Shown here in pieces: positions 19,319 to 29,842 of a stretch of DNA of 64,000 nt. A program made the position numbers and the translations under genes. How positions within the stretch are numbered: the first letter of the stretch is position 1; every line of letters starts with the position of its first letter. This stretch comes from Pseudoalteromonas piscicida. Its GTDB lineage: Bacteria; Pseudomonadota; Gammaproteobacteria; Enterobacterales; Alteromonadaceae. Below the pieces are notes generated by a model. It saw only the letters and a list, made by a program, of their open reading frames with translations, did not search any database and was not told where the DNA came from. Where the stretch lies: assembly GCF_002744175.1 (NCBI RefSeq), contig NZ_NKHF01000077.1, forward strand, positions 1 to 64,000. Reading direction: 5' to 3'.

Positions 19319-22086
19319 ATGACCTTAAAATTATCTTTATTAAGCGCTGCACTATTCAGTGTTAGTAGCTTTGCTGCAAAACCCAATTTAGAATTTAAAG
19401 ACGTTTTTGATTTTCGCTACGCACATGGCACCGTGATCTCTGAGCAAGGGGAATACCTTAGCTTAAGTGCACAACCTTATCGCGGTGATAGCGAAGGCCA
19501 AGTATACTCATTGCAAAGTAATACTCTCATTGCATCTGTGCCGCGCGGCACTAATCCAGTTATAAACAAAAACGCGCAATGGGTTGGCTTCACCCAAACG
19601 CCCACTTTGCTTGCCAAAGAAACCGCTGACAAAAAAGAAAAAAAAGCGCTAAAAAACAACTTAGTCCTAGTTAATACTGCAACCCAAGCGCAGCAAACAT
19701 TTGCGGATGTAAAAGATTATCAAATATCAGACGATGGCAAGTGGTTAGTGTATCGTGAAGATGCACCGAGCAGTAGCAAACCAGAATCTGCCTCCGCTAC
19801 AGAGCAATCAGGTCCAGATTTAGCTATCAAAGCAGACAAAAATGATAAAGCGTTTACGCTCGTTGTTGTCAACCTAGCAACTAACACCACCACTCGCTAT
19901 GACGAGGTTGCAGCTTATGAGCTGGCGCCTAATAGCCAAGGTGTATTGATCAACCAACAAAGCGAAGATGGTAGTAAGAACCGCGTTGCGTTTATCGAGT
20001 TAGGCACCGCTCAGCTCTCAAGCTTAATTGATGAACCCGGTGTAACAGTGGGAGATATCGCATGGCAACCAAGTGGCGAAAAAGTCGCGTTTTACCTTGG
20101 TAATTATGTGAATGACGACAAGCGTCGCCGCGACTACCAACTTAAACTTTGGTCACCAAGCAATAATCAGTTAAGTAATATCGACAATCCAACGGGTTGT
20201 TTTCTGGTAAAACCGCAACACTAAAGTGGTCTGAAGATAGCACGCGTTTATTCTTTGAAAATCGTCCACAGCTTGAGAAAAAAACCAAAGCACTAAAGTA
20301 TAAAGATGAAGGGTCACTGTACGATTACGATACGATCCGCCAGCAAAAAGGCTTAAAGGTATGGCATAACGCAGACCCTGAAATCAAGCCAAGAGAGATT
20401 AAAACTTGGGGTGAGAGCCGTCGCGACCAACATTATCAAGCGGTATTCCATGTTAATGGCGAACGTGTTGTGCAACTCGAAAACCAGCAAGTTCCTACAG
20501 TTTCTTTACAGACCAAGGCCGACTTTGTGCTCGGTCGTGACGATACAGCTTACTTAAAACAGATCATGTATAAAGGCTTTTACAATGATTATTACGCGGT
20601 AGACGTCAATACAGGTAAAGCTCAGCTGATCGTTAAAGAAAGCCCAAACCGTCCGAGTATTGCACCCAACGGACAATTTGCCGCTTATTTTGATGGCGAA
20701 CAAGTTTGGTTAAAAGCACTGACAACACAAAAGCTGACGCCAATCAGTAAAGCTGTCAAACAAGCACTTTTCGCTGATGACAAACATGACTACCCAGAGC
20801 CAAATGCAGGTTATGGCTTTGCAGGCTGGCAACTGGATGGCTCAGTGCTATACGCCTATAGCAAATATGATATTTGGGCGTTTGATACCGCGACGTTTAA
20901 TGCTACCCGCTTGACCGATGGGTATAAAACACAAACTCAATACCGAATTGAATATAAGGACCAAGATAAGCTTGGCTTTACGGCTGATGACACCCTGATA
21001 TTAAGCGCACATAACCTTGTTAATAAACAGACTCATATTGCCAAGCTATCGCTTAACAATGGCAACCTAGAAACCGTTTTAGCGGGTGAAGCCAAATATA
21101 ATGTCGTGAAAAAAGCAAAAGAGGCTGATACCTTCTTAATTACTAGGCAGTCTTACCATGAATTCCCTGATTATTGGGTGACAGACAGCCGCTTTAAACA
21201 ACCTACCAAGGTGACTCACCTGAACCCACAACAAGCAACATTTGCTTGGGGCCAAAAGCCGGAGCTCGTGCAATATAAAGGCTACGATGGCGAAGATCTT
21301 CAAGGTGTGTTGATCAAACCGGCGAATTACAAATCGGGTGACAAAGTACCTGTGGTGATTTATTTCTATCGCTATATGAGTCAGCGCATGTATGACTTCC
21401 CGAAAATGGAACTCAACCACAGACCAAATTTCCCTATGTTCACGTCAAATGGCTACGCGATATTCTTGCCAGATATTCGTTTTGAAGTGGGTCACCCTGG
21501 CCGCTCTTCAACACAAACAATGATTAATGCCGCTCAAGCACTGATTGATAAAGGAGTCGCAGATCCAGATAAAATTGGTCTACAAGGTCACTCTTGGGCA
21601 GGCTATCAAAGTGCCTTTATGATCACCCAAACTGATATGTTCAAGGCAGTTGTGTCTGGTGCGCCAGTGTCTAACATGACCTCAGCTTACAGTGGTATTC
21701 GATTAAAGTCGGGGCTTGCTCGCCAATTCCAATATGAAACGGGGCAAAGCCGCATAGGCAAAACACTTACAGAAGCGCCAGAGCTGTACATCGAAAATTC
21801 ACCGGTATTTTACGCAGACAAGGTTAATACCCCAATTTTGATTATGTTTGGTGATAAAGATGGGGCTGTACCATGGCAAGAGGGTATTCAATATTACTTA
21901 GCCTTGAGAAGGCACGATAAAGACGCGATCTTCTTACAATACGAAGGTGAACCACATCACCTAAAACAGTTTTCCAATCAAGTGGACTATTCAATTAGAA
22001 TGAAAGAGTACTTTGACCACTACCTTAAAGGTCAGCCACCAGCCGATTGGATCACCTCAGGTGAGGCTTTCAGCGCCGAAGAATAA
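19319..22086 (+). pseudogene. S9 family peptidase, interrupted by a frameshift
   Basis: Two overlapping reading frames together make one secreted S9 peptidase of about 920 residues. The first (19319-20224) has a signal peptide (cleavage after SSFAA) and propeller repeats. The second (to 22086) continues the propeller and carries the catalytic domain with Ser in QGHSWAGY, Asp in FGDKDGAVPW and His in GEPHHL. The break is at 20197-20199: adding one T to GGGTTG restores P-T-G-L-F-S-G-K-T. All other parts look intact. It is either a very recent pseudogene or a base-call error. Confidence 0.85.
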
Positions 22087-22101
22087 CACTTTTTACCAAT
22101 C

Positions 22102-22151
22102 TGGGCATGATATCCCGTCATGCCCAATCCTACCCGTCATGCCCAATCCTA
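22102..22151 (+). terminator. Terminator-like hairpin with a short tandem duplication
   Basis: TGGGCATGA (22102-22110) pairs with TCATGCCCA (22118-22126) just after the S9 peptidase stop. The 19-bp segment CCCGTCATGCCCAATCCTA occurs twice in tandem (22114-22132 and 22133-22151). The right arm of the hairpin is therefore duplicated, and two alternative pairings are possible. Confidence 0.6.
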
Positions 22152-22187
22152 AGACTTTCATTCCACAGCGTTTCCCTCTTCCTGCTT

Positions 22188-22390
22188 GCTAAATTAAGTG
22201 GTCTATATTGAGGCAAGAAAAGCTCGTTAATAACCCCTATTCCTCGCCCAACCTCCACCAAAGTATCACAACAAAACGCTACTACTCGATTTGCTTTAGA
22301 TGAACACTTTTAAGCAGCCCCTATTCTGGGGAAACGCTTAAGCCAATGTAGCAAATTCTCTTCAACCCACGCTCTTAATATAGATACTTA
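22188..22390. repeat. Degenerate copy of a MITE-like dispersed repeat
   Basis: This stretch aligns by eye at about 70% over its first 75 bases with the repeat at 37726-37931 (shared landmarks TTAAGTG, TCTAT, TTGAGGC, AAGAAAAGCT/GAGAATCTTG). The later GCTTTAGAT/GCTCTAAAT segment also matches. Its terminal inverted repeats are no longer clear. The rest of the gap 22391-22579 holds the TonB receptor promoter region, in which I see no convincing -35/-10 pair. Confidence 0.5.
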
Positions 22391-22579
22391 TAACCTTCAA
22401 GTTGTTAGCGTAAATTTATTAACACACTCCAAATATTGCATGCAATAAGTAGACACACACACTACAAAGCACTAAAAAGAGCAAATTTCAAGCTAACTAT
22501 TGAATGAATTTTAAATGGCATGTAAATTGAAGGTGCAGGGAACTTTCCTATTCTGCTAACAAATAAGTAAGGAAATAAG

Positions 22580-25525
22580 ATGAAACTTTCAAACCTATCG
22601 GCGACGATCAGGCTATCGCTCCTCGCCTGTTCAACGCTGACCATGGGCGTGTCTAATTTCGCACATGCCGAAACAGAGACCACAGCTGATAATAATGTAG
22701 AACGAATTGAAGTAACTGGTACTCGTATTAAAAGAGCTGCAATGACAGGTGCAAGCCCAGTCACCAGTTTAACGGCTGAAGATATAGAAATCGCAGGTAT
22801 TACTCGAGTCGAAGATCTATTAAACAATATGCCTGCTGTATTCGCAGACCAAACCGCTGGTATGGCAAATGGTGCTACCGGTACGGCAACCGTTGATCTC
22901 CGGAATTTAGGTCCTTCTAGAACACTCGTTCTAGTTAACGGTCGTCGATTACCTTCTGGCTCACCTGCAGGGCAAGCCGGAGTGGGCGCTGACGTGAACC
23001 AAATCCCAGCATCTTTGGTTGAACGTGTAGATGTATTAACTGGTGGGTCATCTGCAACATATGGCTCAGATGCCGTTGCAGGTGTTGTAAACTTTATAAT
23101 GAAAGACGACTTTGAAGGTTTCGAAATAGACTATCAAGGAAGTGCTTACAATCATAAAAATGACCATAAAGACATGCAGCGAGCCTTAAATGCTGCCGGA
23201 TTTGATATCCCAGATTCCTCGGTTACTGATGGTGACACGCATGATATCTCTTTGATATTTGGTATAAACTCAGCAAATGACAAAGGGAATATTACAGGTT
23301 ACCTTACTTGGCGAGACATTGATGATATTCGTCAAGACTCGCGTGATTTTAGTGCTTGTGCGATGAACTTAGAGCGTGATCGAAGTGAGCAAGATGCAGG
23401 TATTAGAACCTGTAGTGGTTCAAGTACGATCCCAAGTGTCCGATTAACAGACTTCGATAAATTTGATTACACGGTTTCAGGCAGAGATCTAGTTGATCGT
23501 AACGGTAAAGTATATAACTACGGACCGTTAAATTATTTCCAGCGTCCAGATAAGCGCAAAACGTTTGGCCTATTAGGTCACTACAACTTAACAGAAAAAC
23601 ATACGTTTTATGCTGAAATGAATTATATGGATAACCGGACGGTTGCTCAGATAGCGCCCTCAGGCTCATTCTTCAATGAAGAGTTATCTATTAAGTGTGA
23701 TAACCCATTGTTGTCAGACTCACAGCGTGAGACCCTTTGTGGCCCGAATGGCCATGCTGTTGATGGTGCTGTAAGCGCATTTGTAGGTAAACGTAATATT
23801 GAAGGCGGCCCTCGCCAAGATGATCTTCGTCACACGTCAACTCGTTTTGTTTTAGGTATGCGTGGTGAGATCAATGACAATTGGACTTATGATGCTTTCT
23901 TTAACTACGGCAACGTGTCATACGAACAAACCTACCTAAACGATTTATCTAAACGTAAAATCAGTAAGGCTCTTCAGGCAACACGAGATGACGATAGTAA
24001 TATTGTTTGCCAATCCGTTGTAGATGGCTCTGATCCAGATTGTATTCCTTGGAATATTTTTGACCTTGATAATATCACTCAAGAGCAAATTGACTATCTG
24101 ACCATTCCTCTGTTCGCTCGTGGTGATACGCGCTCAAAACAAATCAGTGCTTTCGTTACGGGTGATTTGACTGAGTACGGCATAGCTGTACCTGGTACAT
24201 CCACAGGCGTAGGTGTCGTATTAGGTCTTGAGCACAGAAAAGAGTCTATCAAGTTTAACCCTGACTATAACTTCATTACTAATGATGGTGCAGGTCAAGG
24301 TGGTCCGAGAAAACCGGTTTCAGGTCAGTTTGACGTTAATGAATTCTTCACTGAATTAAACATTCCGTTGATTGAAGACACTACATTCGCGGACTACATT
24401 ACACTTGAACTTGCATACCGGTACTCGGATTACTCTACAGGAAAAGAAACTGATACCTATAAAGCAGCATTTGATGTTCGCATCAACGACAGTCTCGGTT
24501 TACGCACTAGCTATCAACGTGCGGTTCGAGCAGGTAATATCCAAGATCTATTCCGACCATCATCGTTAGAGCTGGTAAACTGGAATGATCCATGTGGTGG
24601 TTCTAACCCTGCATATACATTAGAGCAATGTTTAAGAACTGGTTTAGCGGCAGACCGTTATGGTTCAGACGGTTTAATTAACCCTGCGGGTCAATACAAC
24701 TCGGTTCAAGCGGGTAATCCAAACCTGCGCCCTGAGAAGTCTGATACTTACTCGTTTGGCGTACTTTACTCACCCGAGTTTATCGAAGGTTTAGATATTG
24801 CTATCGATTACTTCGATATTACCATTAAAGACGCGATCCAACCTTACCCAGTTTCCTACATCGTAGAGCAATGTGCTGTAGAGAATAACCAAGAATTCTG
24901 TGGCCTTATCAACCGCGGTAGCACAGGTTCACTTTGGGTTGGCGAAGATGCCGTTACGGCTACAGACACTAACATAGGTAGTGTTGAAACTTCAGGTATT
25001 GATTTTGATGCCTCATACCGTTACACCTTACCAGAAGATATGGGCCTACTTAGATTCTCTTTAGTTGGTACATGGATGGAAAAGTTTGATACGCAAAACT
25101 CTCCAGGTGGTATCGTGGATGAGTGCGCCGGAAAATGGGATAACACTGTGTGTGAAAACCCGGTTCCAGATATGCGCTATAACTTTAAAACAACGTGGGT
25201 AACACCATGGGATATCAACGTAACCGCAACTTACCGTTATGTAAGCGAAGTTGAAGAGTTTTATCGTCCAACCGCAGCTGAACAGGCAGATCCATCGAAG
25301 CTTCCTGTGTTAGTTCCATTAACAGCTAGAGACTATGTCGATATTGCTGCGACTTGGAATGCAACAGAAAACTTGTCGTTCCGAGCTGGTATCAACAACG
25401 TATTTGATAATACGCCACCACTTGTGCCAGACGGCCCATCTGGTGTAGCAAATGGTAATACCTACCCAGGATTCCACGATATCCTTGGCCGTTATATCTT
25501 TGCTGGTTTCACATTTAGAATGTAA
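22580..25525 (+). CDS. TonB-dependent outer-membrane receptor
   Basis: A 981-residue outer-membrane transporter energised by TonB-ExbBD. A signal peptide ends after NFAHA, and a TonB box-like ERIEVTGTR follows near residue 42. The plug domain spans about 50-180 (ASPVTSLTAEDIE, LRNLGPSRTLVLVNGRR, VDVLTGGSSATYGSDAVAGVVNF). The beta-barrel ends in the typical aromatic terminus (YIFAGFTFRM). This length and plug type are common in Alteromonadales receptors for peptides or complex organics. Its position after an S9 peptidase hints at peptide uptake, which is inference. The ribosome site AAGGAAA is good and a terminator follows. Confidence 0.95.
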   Translation: MKLSNLSATIRLSLLACSTLTMGVSNFAHAETETTADNNVERIEVTGTRIKRAAMTGASPVTSLTAEDIEIAGITRVEDLLNNMPAVFADQTAGMANGATGTATVDLRNLGPSRTLVLVNGRRLPSGSPAGQAGVGADVNQIPASLVERVDVLTGGSSATYGSDAVAGVVNFIMKDDFEGFEIDYQGSAYNHKNDHKDMQRALNAAGFDIPDSSVTDGDTHDISLIFGINSANDKGNITGYLTWRDIDDIRQDSRDFSACAMNLERDRSEQDAGIRTCSGSSTIPSVRLTDFDKFDYTVSGRDLVDRNGKVYNYGPLNYFQRPDKRKTFGLLGHYNLTEKHTFYAEMNYMDNRTVAQIAPSGSFFNEELSIKCDNPLLSDSQRETLCGPNGHAVDGAVSAFVGKRNIEGGPRQDDLRHTSTRFVLGMRGEINDNWTYDAFFNYGNVSYEQTYLNDLSKRKISKALQATRDDDSNIVCQSVVDGSDPDCIPWNIFDLDNITQEQIDYLTIPLFARGDTRSKQISAFVTGDLTEYGIAVPGTSTGVGVVLGLEHRKESIKFNPDYNFITNDGAGQGGPRKPVSGQFDVNEFFTELNIPLIEDTTFADYITLELAYRYSDYSTGKETDTYKAAFDVRINDSLGLRTSYQRAVRAGNIQDLFRPSSLELVNWNDPCGGSNPAYTLEQCLRTGLAADRYGSDGLINPAGQYNSVQAGNPNLRPEKSDTYSFGVLYSPEFIEGLDIAIDYFDITIKDAIQPYPVSYIVEQCAVENNQEFCGLINRGSTGSLWVGEDAVTATDTNIGSVETSGIDFDASYRYTLPEDMGLLRFSLVGTWMEKFDTQNSPGGIVDECAGKWDNTVCENPVPDMRYNFKTTWVTPWDINVTATYRYVSEVEEFYRPTAAEQADPSKLPVLVPLTARDYVDIAATWNATENLSFRAGINNVFDNTPPLVPDGPSGVANGNTYPGFHDILGRYIFAGFTFRM

Positions 25526-25540
25526 TCCGATATATCGAAT

Positions 25541-25566
25541 AAAAAAGCCCCAAAAGGGGCTTTTTT
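25541..25566 (+). terminator. Terminator of the TonB receptor gene
   Basis: AAAAAAGCCCC-aaaa-GGGGCTTTTTT, 16 bases after the stop codon. The A-run also lets it serve the convergent small lipoprotein gene. Confidence 0.92.
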
Positions 25567-25598
25567 ATAAAGCATTTTCATTGTCCTAAAGAACGTTT

Positions 25599-25853
25599 TT
25601 ATTGCTTACCCACTGAGGAAGCCCGACGACGTAACATCTCTTTTGCTTCTCGCTCAGCTTCTGCCTTTTGTGCTGCAGTGCGACAACGTCTTTTGGTAAA
25701 ACGTGTTCCTGTAATAATCTCTTGCTCACAGTATAACTGATCCCGAGGGCTGACTTCTGCTTGTGCTATTTTTTCGTCCACGTCAGACTCAGACTGAGTT
25801 GAGTTACAAGCACTAAGCCCAAGTGCCACAAATATCACAACAATATATTTCAT
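25599..25853 (-). CDS. Small putative lipoprotein
   Basis: An 84-residue protein with a lipoprotein signal (lipobox LGLSAC, mature N-terminus CNSTQSES). The mature part is short and charged, with one pair of cysteines (YCEQEI and RRCRT) that could form a disulfide, and a helical basic C-terminus. The ATG at 25853 is chosen because AAGGAG lies seven bases before it; longer in-frame extensions would bury the signal peptide. Family not recognised. Confidence 0.7.
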   Translation of the reverse strand: MKYIVVIFVALGLSACNSTQSESDVDEKIAQAEVSPRDQLYCEQEIITGTRFTKRRCRTAAQKAEAEREAKEMLRRRASSVGKQ

Positions 25854-25979
25854 CTTGCTTCTCCTTAAACCGTATCTATTATATTTGAGACCGAAGTCCA
25901 TATATAAGAAAACCACTATCCTTCATGAGAGGTTAATTTTCAACCAAAACTTTTGATAAATGTTCGCCAATGTAAGAGG

Positions 25980-28178
25980 CTAACCCTTTTTCTGTTCAGC
26001 CAAAAAGTCCAATAGCGCTTTTTCTGGCATTGGCTTTGCCAATAAAAACCCTTGCACTTCATCACACCCAAGCTTTTGCAAGACCGCCATTTGCTCCTCG
26101 GTTTCAACACCTTCAGCAATCGTTTTTAGGCCTAATAGCTGGCTCAACGAGATAACCAAGTCAGCGATCGCGCCGCTATCATCGTGTGGGATGTCTTTAA
26201 CAAAAGCACGGTCAATTTTAAGTCTTGCTAAGGGCAGCCTTTGCAAGTAGCTGAGCGATGAAAACCCAGTACCAAAGTCATCAATGGCAACCTCAACGCC
26301 AAACTCTTGTAGTTCTTGGAGCGTATTTATCACTGAATTTACTTCATCCATCACCACGCTCTCGGTTACCTCAAGCTCAATGTGCTTAGGTTCAACGTTG
26401 AAAGCACGAATGGTATCCTTAACTTGCTGAGCATAATTTGGCACTTTAAACTGCGGTACAGACACATTCACGGCAACACTTAGCTGCCCAAAGCCCTGTT
26501 GCTGCATGGTTGCTTGCAGTTGGCAGGCTTGCTCAAGTACCCATTGACCAATTTCAACAATGAGCCCTGCGTTTTCAGCAAGAGGTACGAAGATGGCAGG
26601 GGAAATATAGTTACCATTGCCCGAAGGCCAACGTAGCAACGCCTCACAGCCAATTACTTTGCGATCAGCAATAGAAAACTGAGGCTGATACCACACTTCC
26701 AGTTTATTCATCTCAAAATCTTGTCTAAGCTGCCTTATCAGCCCAAGTTTCCACGCCATTTTTTCTTCGAGATCTGGAGTATACCAATCCAGTGGAATGC
26801 TGGATTGTTTGGCCTGGTTTAACGCAATATAGGCAAGTTTGAGTGTTTCTATCCCTTGAGGTTGGAAGTCTTCTTGGCGACAGACACCAATGTGGAAATG
26901 CATGGTTAGTAGGTGCTCGCCGACTTGATAGGGCACACATAAATTATCAATAAAGGTCGCTTCATCAAACTGCGACTCAGGCAGTAAAAAACCAAACACA
27001 TCAGCACCAATGCGCGACACTAATTGCGCATCCGGAAATTCGACGCTGATCCGCTCTGCCACCGCTTGCAGCAGCAAGTTCCCGACTTCCTGACCGAGCC
27101 CATTGTTAATATCTGAAAACTGAGCAATATCAATCAGCGTAAAAACTAAAGATTGCTCCTGATCGAAATAAGACTCTATTTTCTCGATGAAATTTGCGCG
27201 GTTTGGTAGTTTAGTCAAGGTATCTTTATATGCTACATCATGCAATTCGTGGAATAACTTAATGTTGTCTAGCCCAACCCCAACATTGGTTAAAAATATT
27301 TCTGCAAACTTTAACTGGGCGTCTGACGGTGCATCGTTTAACTCTAAATAAATTGCTGCCTTTTTATTTTTACTTTCTAGTAAGAAGGTAATGTCGTGGT
27401 CTGTGGACTGGTGTATTTCTGAATCGATGCAGTTTTGCACTTGCATAATAACGCGGCCATTATCGAGCTGCTCAATACCGTGACCAAAAAAGGCTCGGTA
27501 CTCTTCGCTACCGCCAAAGACTCGCAAATGCATATCTTCTTCAGGGTAACCAATTACAACGCCCTCACCCGATGCACCAAGTATTTTCGACAATTGTGCT
27601 ACAACAGCCGCAGCAAACGAGCTCATATCAGTATGACCAAGAATAGCACGAGAAGCGGAGAGGATCTGTTCTAAGGCATGGCTTTGTGCCTCAAGTTCAC
27701 AGATTTGTTGATAAGAACGAATGGCGGTTAATAGCGAGGTAACTAGCTTACTACGGGTAAGCTCAGTCTTCATTTTGTAATCGTTAATATCATATTCGCG
27801 GATAACTTTTTCTTCTGGTGCATAGCCAGGTTGGCCCGTACGCATGATGATCCGTACCGACATGTTTTTTATTTCTTCACGAACTCGGCGGACGACATTA
27901 AGGCCAGCATCATCGGTTTCCATCACAACATCAAGTAACATAATGCTGATATCGTTTTGTTTTTTTAGTACTTCGATGGCCTCAGCACCCGAATAGGCAT
28001 GGAAAAACCTGAGTTTTCTACCCCAAAATTCTAAATTTGACAGCGCAAGTTTGGTAACAGAGTGAATTTCTGGATCATCGTCAACGACCAATACATCCCA
28101 AAATGCACTTGTTGTTTCTTCTTCTTGAGTAACTTCGTCGTGCTCTGCAAACAAATAATCTTCTTGCTCAGGTGCCAT
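25980..28178 (-). CDS. Response regulator with DUF3369, degenerate GGDEF and EAL domains
   Basis: A 732-residue cyclic-di-GMP signalling protein. The receiver domain (about 25-150) has the acceptor Asp in MLLDVVME. A DUF3369 sensor-like region follows (about 150-310). The GGDEF domain (about 320-470) has IGADVF in place of the active-site motif, so diguanylate cyclase activity is unlikely. The EAL domain (about 480-725) keeps the catalytic ECEALLRW, the NVS segment, the DDFGTG loop and EGVET, so phosphodiesterase activity is expected. No kinase is adjacent. It probably lowers c-di-GMP when phosphorylated, which is inference from domain logic. Confidence 0.92.
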   Translation of the reverse strand: MAPEQEDYLFAEHDEVTQEEETTSAFWDVLVVDDDPEIHSVTKLALSNLEFWGRKLRFFHAYSGAEAIEVLKKQNDISIMLLDVVMETDDAGLNVVRRVREEIKNMSVRIIMRTGQPGYAPEEKVIREYDINDYKMKTELTRSKLVTSLLTAIRSYQQICELEAQSHALEQILSASRAILGHTDMSSFAAAVVAQLSKILGASGEGVVIGYPEEDMHLRVFGGSEEYRAFFGHGIEQLDNGRVIMQVQNCIDSEIHQSTDHDITFLLESKNKKAAIYLELNDAPSDAQLKFAEIFLTNVGVGLDNIKLFHELHDVAYKDTLTKLPNRANFIEKIESYFDQEQSLVFTLIDIAQFSDINNGLGQEVGNLLLQAVAERISVEFPDAQLVSRIGADVFGFLLPESQFDEATFIDNLCVPYQVGEHLLTMHFHIGVCRQEDFQPQGIETLKLAYIALNQAKQSSIPLDWYTPDLEEKMAWKLGLIRQLRQDFEMNKLEVWYQPQFSIADRKVIGCEALLRWPSGNGNYISPAIFVPLAENAGLIVEIGQWVLEQACQLQATMQQQGFGQLSVAVNVSVPQFKVPNYAQQVKDTIRAFNVEPKHIELEVTESVVMDEVNSVINTLQELQEFGVEVAIDDFGTGFSSLSYLQRLPLARLKIDRAFVKDIPHDDSGAIADLVISLSQLLGLKTIAEGVETEEQMAVLQKLGCDEVQGFLLAKPMPEKALLDFLAEQKKG

Positions 28179-28282
28179 GCTTTACCCTTTAAATCCGCAC
28201 TACTCTTCAATTATAGGCACTGATCCACCCCAGTGTTTACCATCATATAAAATATGATACATTTTTACTATTACAGTTCAGT

Positions 28283-28310
28283 TTGCTAAAAATACATAAA
28301 ATATTATAGT
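28283..28310 (+). promoter_or_regulatory. Putative promoter of the 28393-29764 gene pair
   Basis: TTGCTA (28283-28288), a 16-bp spacer and TATAGT (28305-28310), about 80 bases before the first gene. Confidence 0.4.
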
Positions 28311-28392
28311 CGAGCATAGAACAAAATAGATGATTTAGCATACTTTTTACCAAAGAGGATTCCGTATCAAACGACTATCAACTCCCATAAGA

Positions 28393-28884
28393 ATGCTGAT
28401 GATCTTAGCGTTAGCTATCGTATTAACTGGACTGGCAATGCCTCACCACTATAAAGTCGTGAAGCAAACTCACAGTGATGTAAATACAACAACACTGTCA
28501 CCGCTTGTACTGTCCCATTGGCCTGCCCTATTTAATTGGCAACCGACGCAAGATATTTATTTTCGTGTTTTGCCTAAATCGCAGCATATCGGAAGCTCAG
28601 CTATTTTGATGCACCCGTGGGGAGAAGCTGAAATGACCATCACAAAGCTAACCGCGCAAACCCTGTCGGTGTCTTTGCATATTGATGATGAACATATAGC
28701 AAAAATAACGCTAAATTTGTTGTCATATCAGGCCGATAACAAACAACTCAGCATCATTATTGAGGGCAGAGCAAACACTCCTTTTATAGGAAGCTTTATT
28801 GCACTATTTATGCAGCAATATTTGCAGCAAGTAACCAACTCTGCGGTCAATCACATGAATACATTGTATAAATTACGAGCTTGA
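28393..28884 (+). CDS. Hypothetical exported or membrane-anchored protein
   Basis: A 163-residue protein with an N-terminal hydrophobic segment (LMILALAIVLTGLAMP) and a soluble domain that looks mainly beta followed by a helix. I do not recognise it. The ATG lacks a ribosome site at normal distance. An AGAGGA at 28353-28358 lies about 35 bases upstream, correctly spaced for an in-frame ATC that would add a basic KRLSTPIR stretch ideal for a signal anchor. Either a rare start codon is used or the ATG was lost. It is followed with a one-base gap by a TIGR03899-like gene, so the two are one operon. Confidence 0.65.
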   Translation: MLMILALAIVLTGLAMPHHYKVVKQTHSDVNTTTLSPLVLSHWPALFNWQPTQDIYFRVLPKSQHIGSSAILMHPWGEAEMTITKLTAQTLSVSLHIDDEHIAKITLNLLSYQADNKQLSIIIEGRANTPFIGSFIALFMQQYLQQVTNSAVNHMNTLYKLRA

Positions 28885-28885
28885 T

Positions 28886-29764
28886 ATGGCAGTCAAAAAT
28901 GCACAAGTAAAATCAGCACTGGCACTCTCTATTGAAGAAAAGCTGGGCTACCCCATGGTGAAACGGATAACACCGCTTGTCACTCAAAACGATCGCTACC
29001 AATCTGACAAAAATAAAGATAACCAATATACGGTTCGAACTGAACACGGTATATTAAAGCGTGCACTAAAACGTCAGCAACTAATTAAAATTCAGCGTCA
29101 GCAGAACTTAGAAACCGTTATGAGTATGGCACTGACTATTTGCCCCGATATTACCGCACGTGGCCGCCCTGATCCTGATTGGCTAGAACACTTTATTTCC
29201 CTCGCAGAGGACATTGCAAACCACTCAATGCAAAAGCTATGGGCGAAGATTCTGGTGGGAGAAAGTATTACCCCAGGTACATTTTCTATCAAGAGCTTGC
29301 AAACCTTAAAAATGATGACCCAACGTGAAGCCACGGCCTTACAAAAGTGTGCTCCGCTTTGCGGTTACTTAGAAAAAGAAGACAGTTACCTTATCCTTCA
29401 TGGTTACTACAAAAAGCCATCTATTTTTGACTTGTTGCGCAAAGGCAGCACAGAGTCGATAAACTTAAGTCAAGCCGGTCTCAACTTTCCAAATATTCTG
29501 ACTTTAATGGATATTAATATTCTTTATCGCCAAGAGATTGAATCAGCATCGTTGCAAAAAGGACAGTCCATGCAACTGGTTTATTTGCGTAAAAAGCTCA
29601 CATTAACGGCTAAGTCTAACGACCTTGTGCTGAGCTATTACAAGCTGACACAAACAGGTGACGAACTCAAAAAGTTGCTACAAAGCCCGATTCACAAGCA
29701 ATATAAACAACTGGTGGAAAAAGCCTTTGAGAGTGACTTTTCATTACAGTGGGATGATAGGTAA
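28886..29764 (+). CDS. TIGR03899 family protein
   Basis: A 292-residue protein resembling the TIGR03899 family of Vibrio, Shewanella and Pseudoalteromonas, whose function is not established. The opening VKSALALSIEEKLGYPMVKRI and central DPDWLEHFISLAEDIANHSMQKLWAKIL are the most characteristic parts; the latter resembles DUF2806-type proteins. No signal peptide or membrane segment is seen, so it is cytoplasmic. It is coupled to the preceding small gene. Confidence 0.7.
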   Translation: MAVKNAQVKSALALSIEEKLGYPMVKRITPLVTQNDRYQSDKNKDNQYTVRTEHGILKRALKRQQLIKIQRQQNLETVMSMALTICPDITARGRPDPDWLEHFISLAEDIANHSMQKLWAKILVGESITPGTFSIKSLQTLKMMTQREATALQKCAPLCGYLEKEDSYLILHGYYKKPSIFDLLRKGSTESINLSQAGLNFPNILTLMDINILYRQEIESASLQKGQSMQLVYLRKKLTLTAKSNDLVLSYYKLTQTGDELKKLLQSPIHKQYKQLVEKAFESDFSLQWDDR

Positions 29765-29786
29765 CGCTCTCAAAATAATATAAAAA

Positions 29787-29815
29787 CGGCCTGGTAGATT
29801 ACTCATACCAAGCCG
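29787..29815. terminator. Bidirectional terminator-like hairpin
   Basis: CGGCcTGGTA pairs with TACCAaGCCG (one mismatch) between the convergent TIGR03899-type gene and the outer-membrane protein gene. An A-run lies before it and ACTTT after it. Confidence 0.55.
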
Positions 29816-29842
29816 ACTTTGATCATATTGCGCTACAATATC

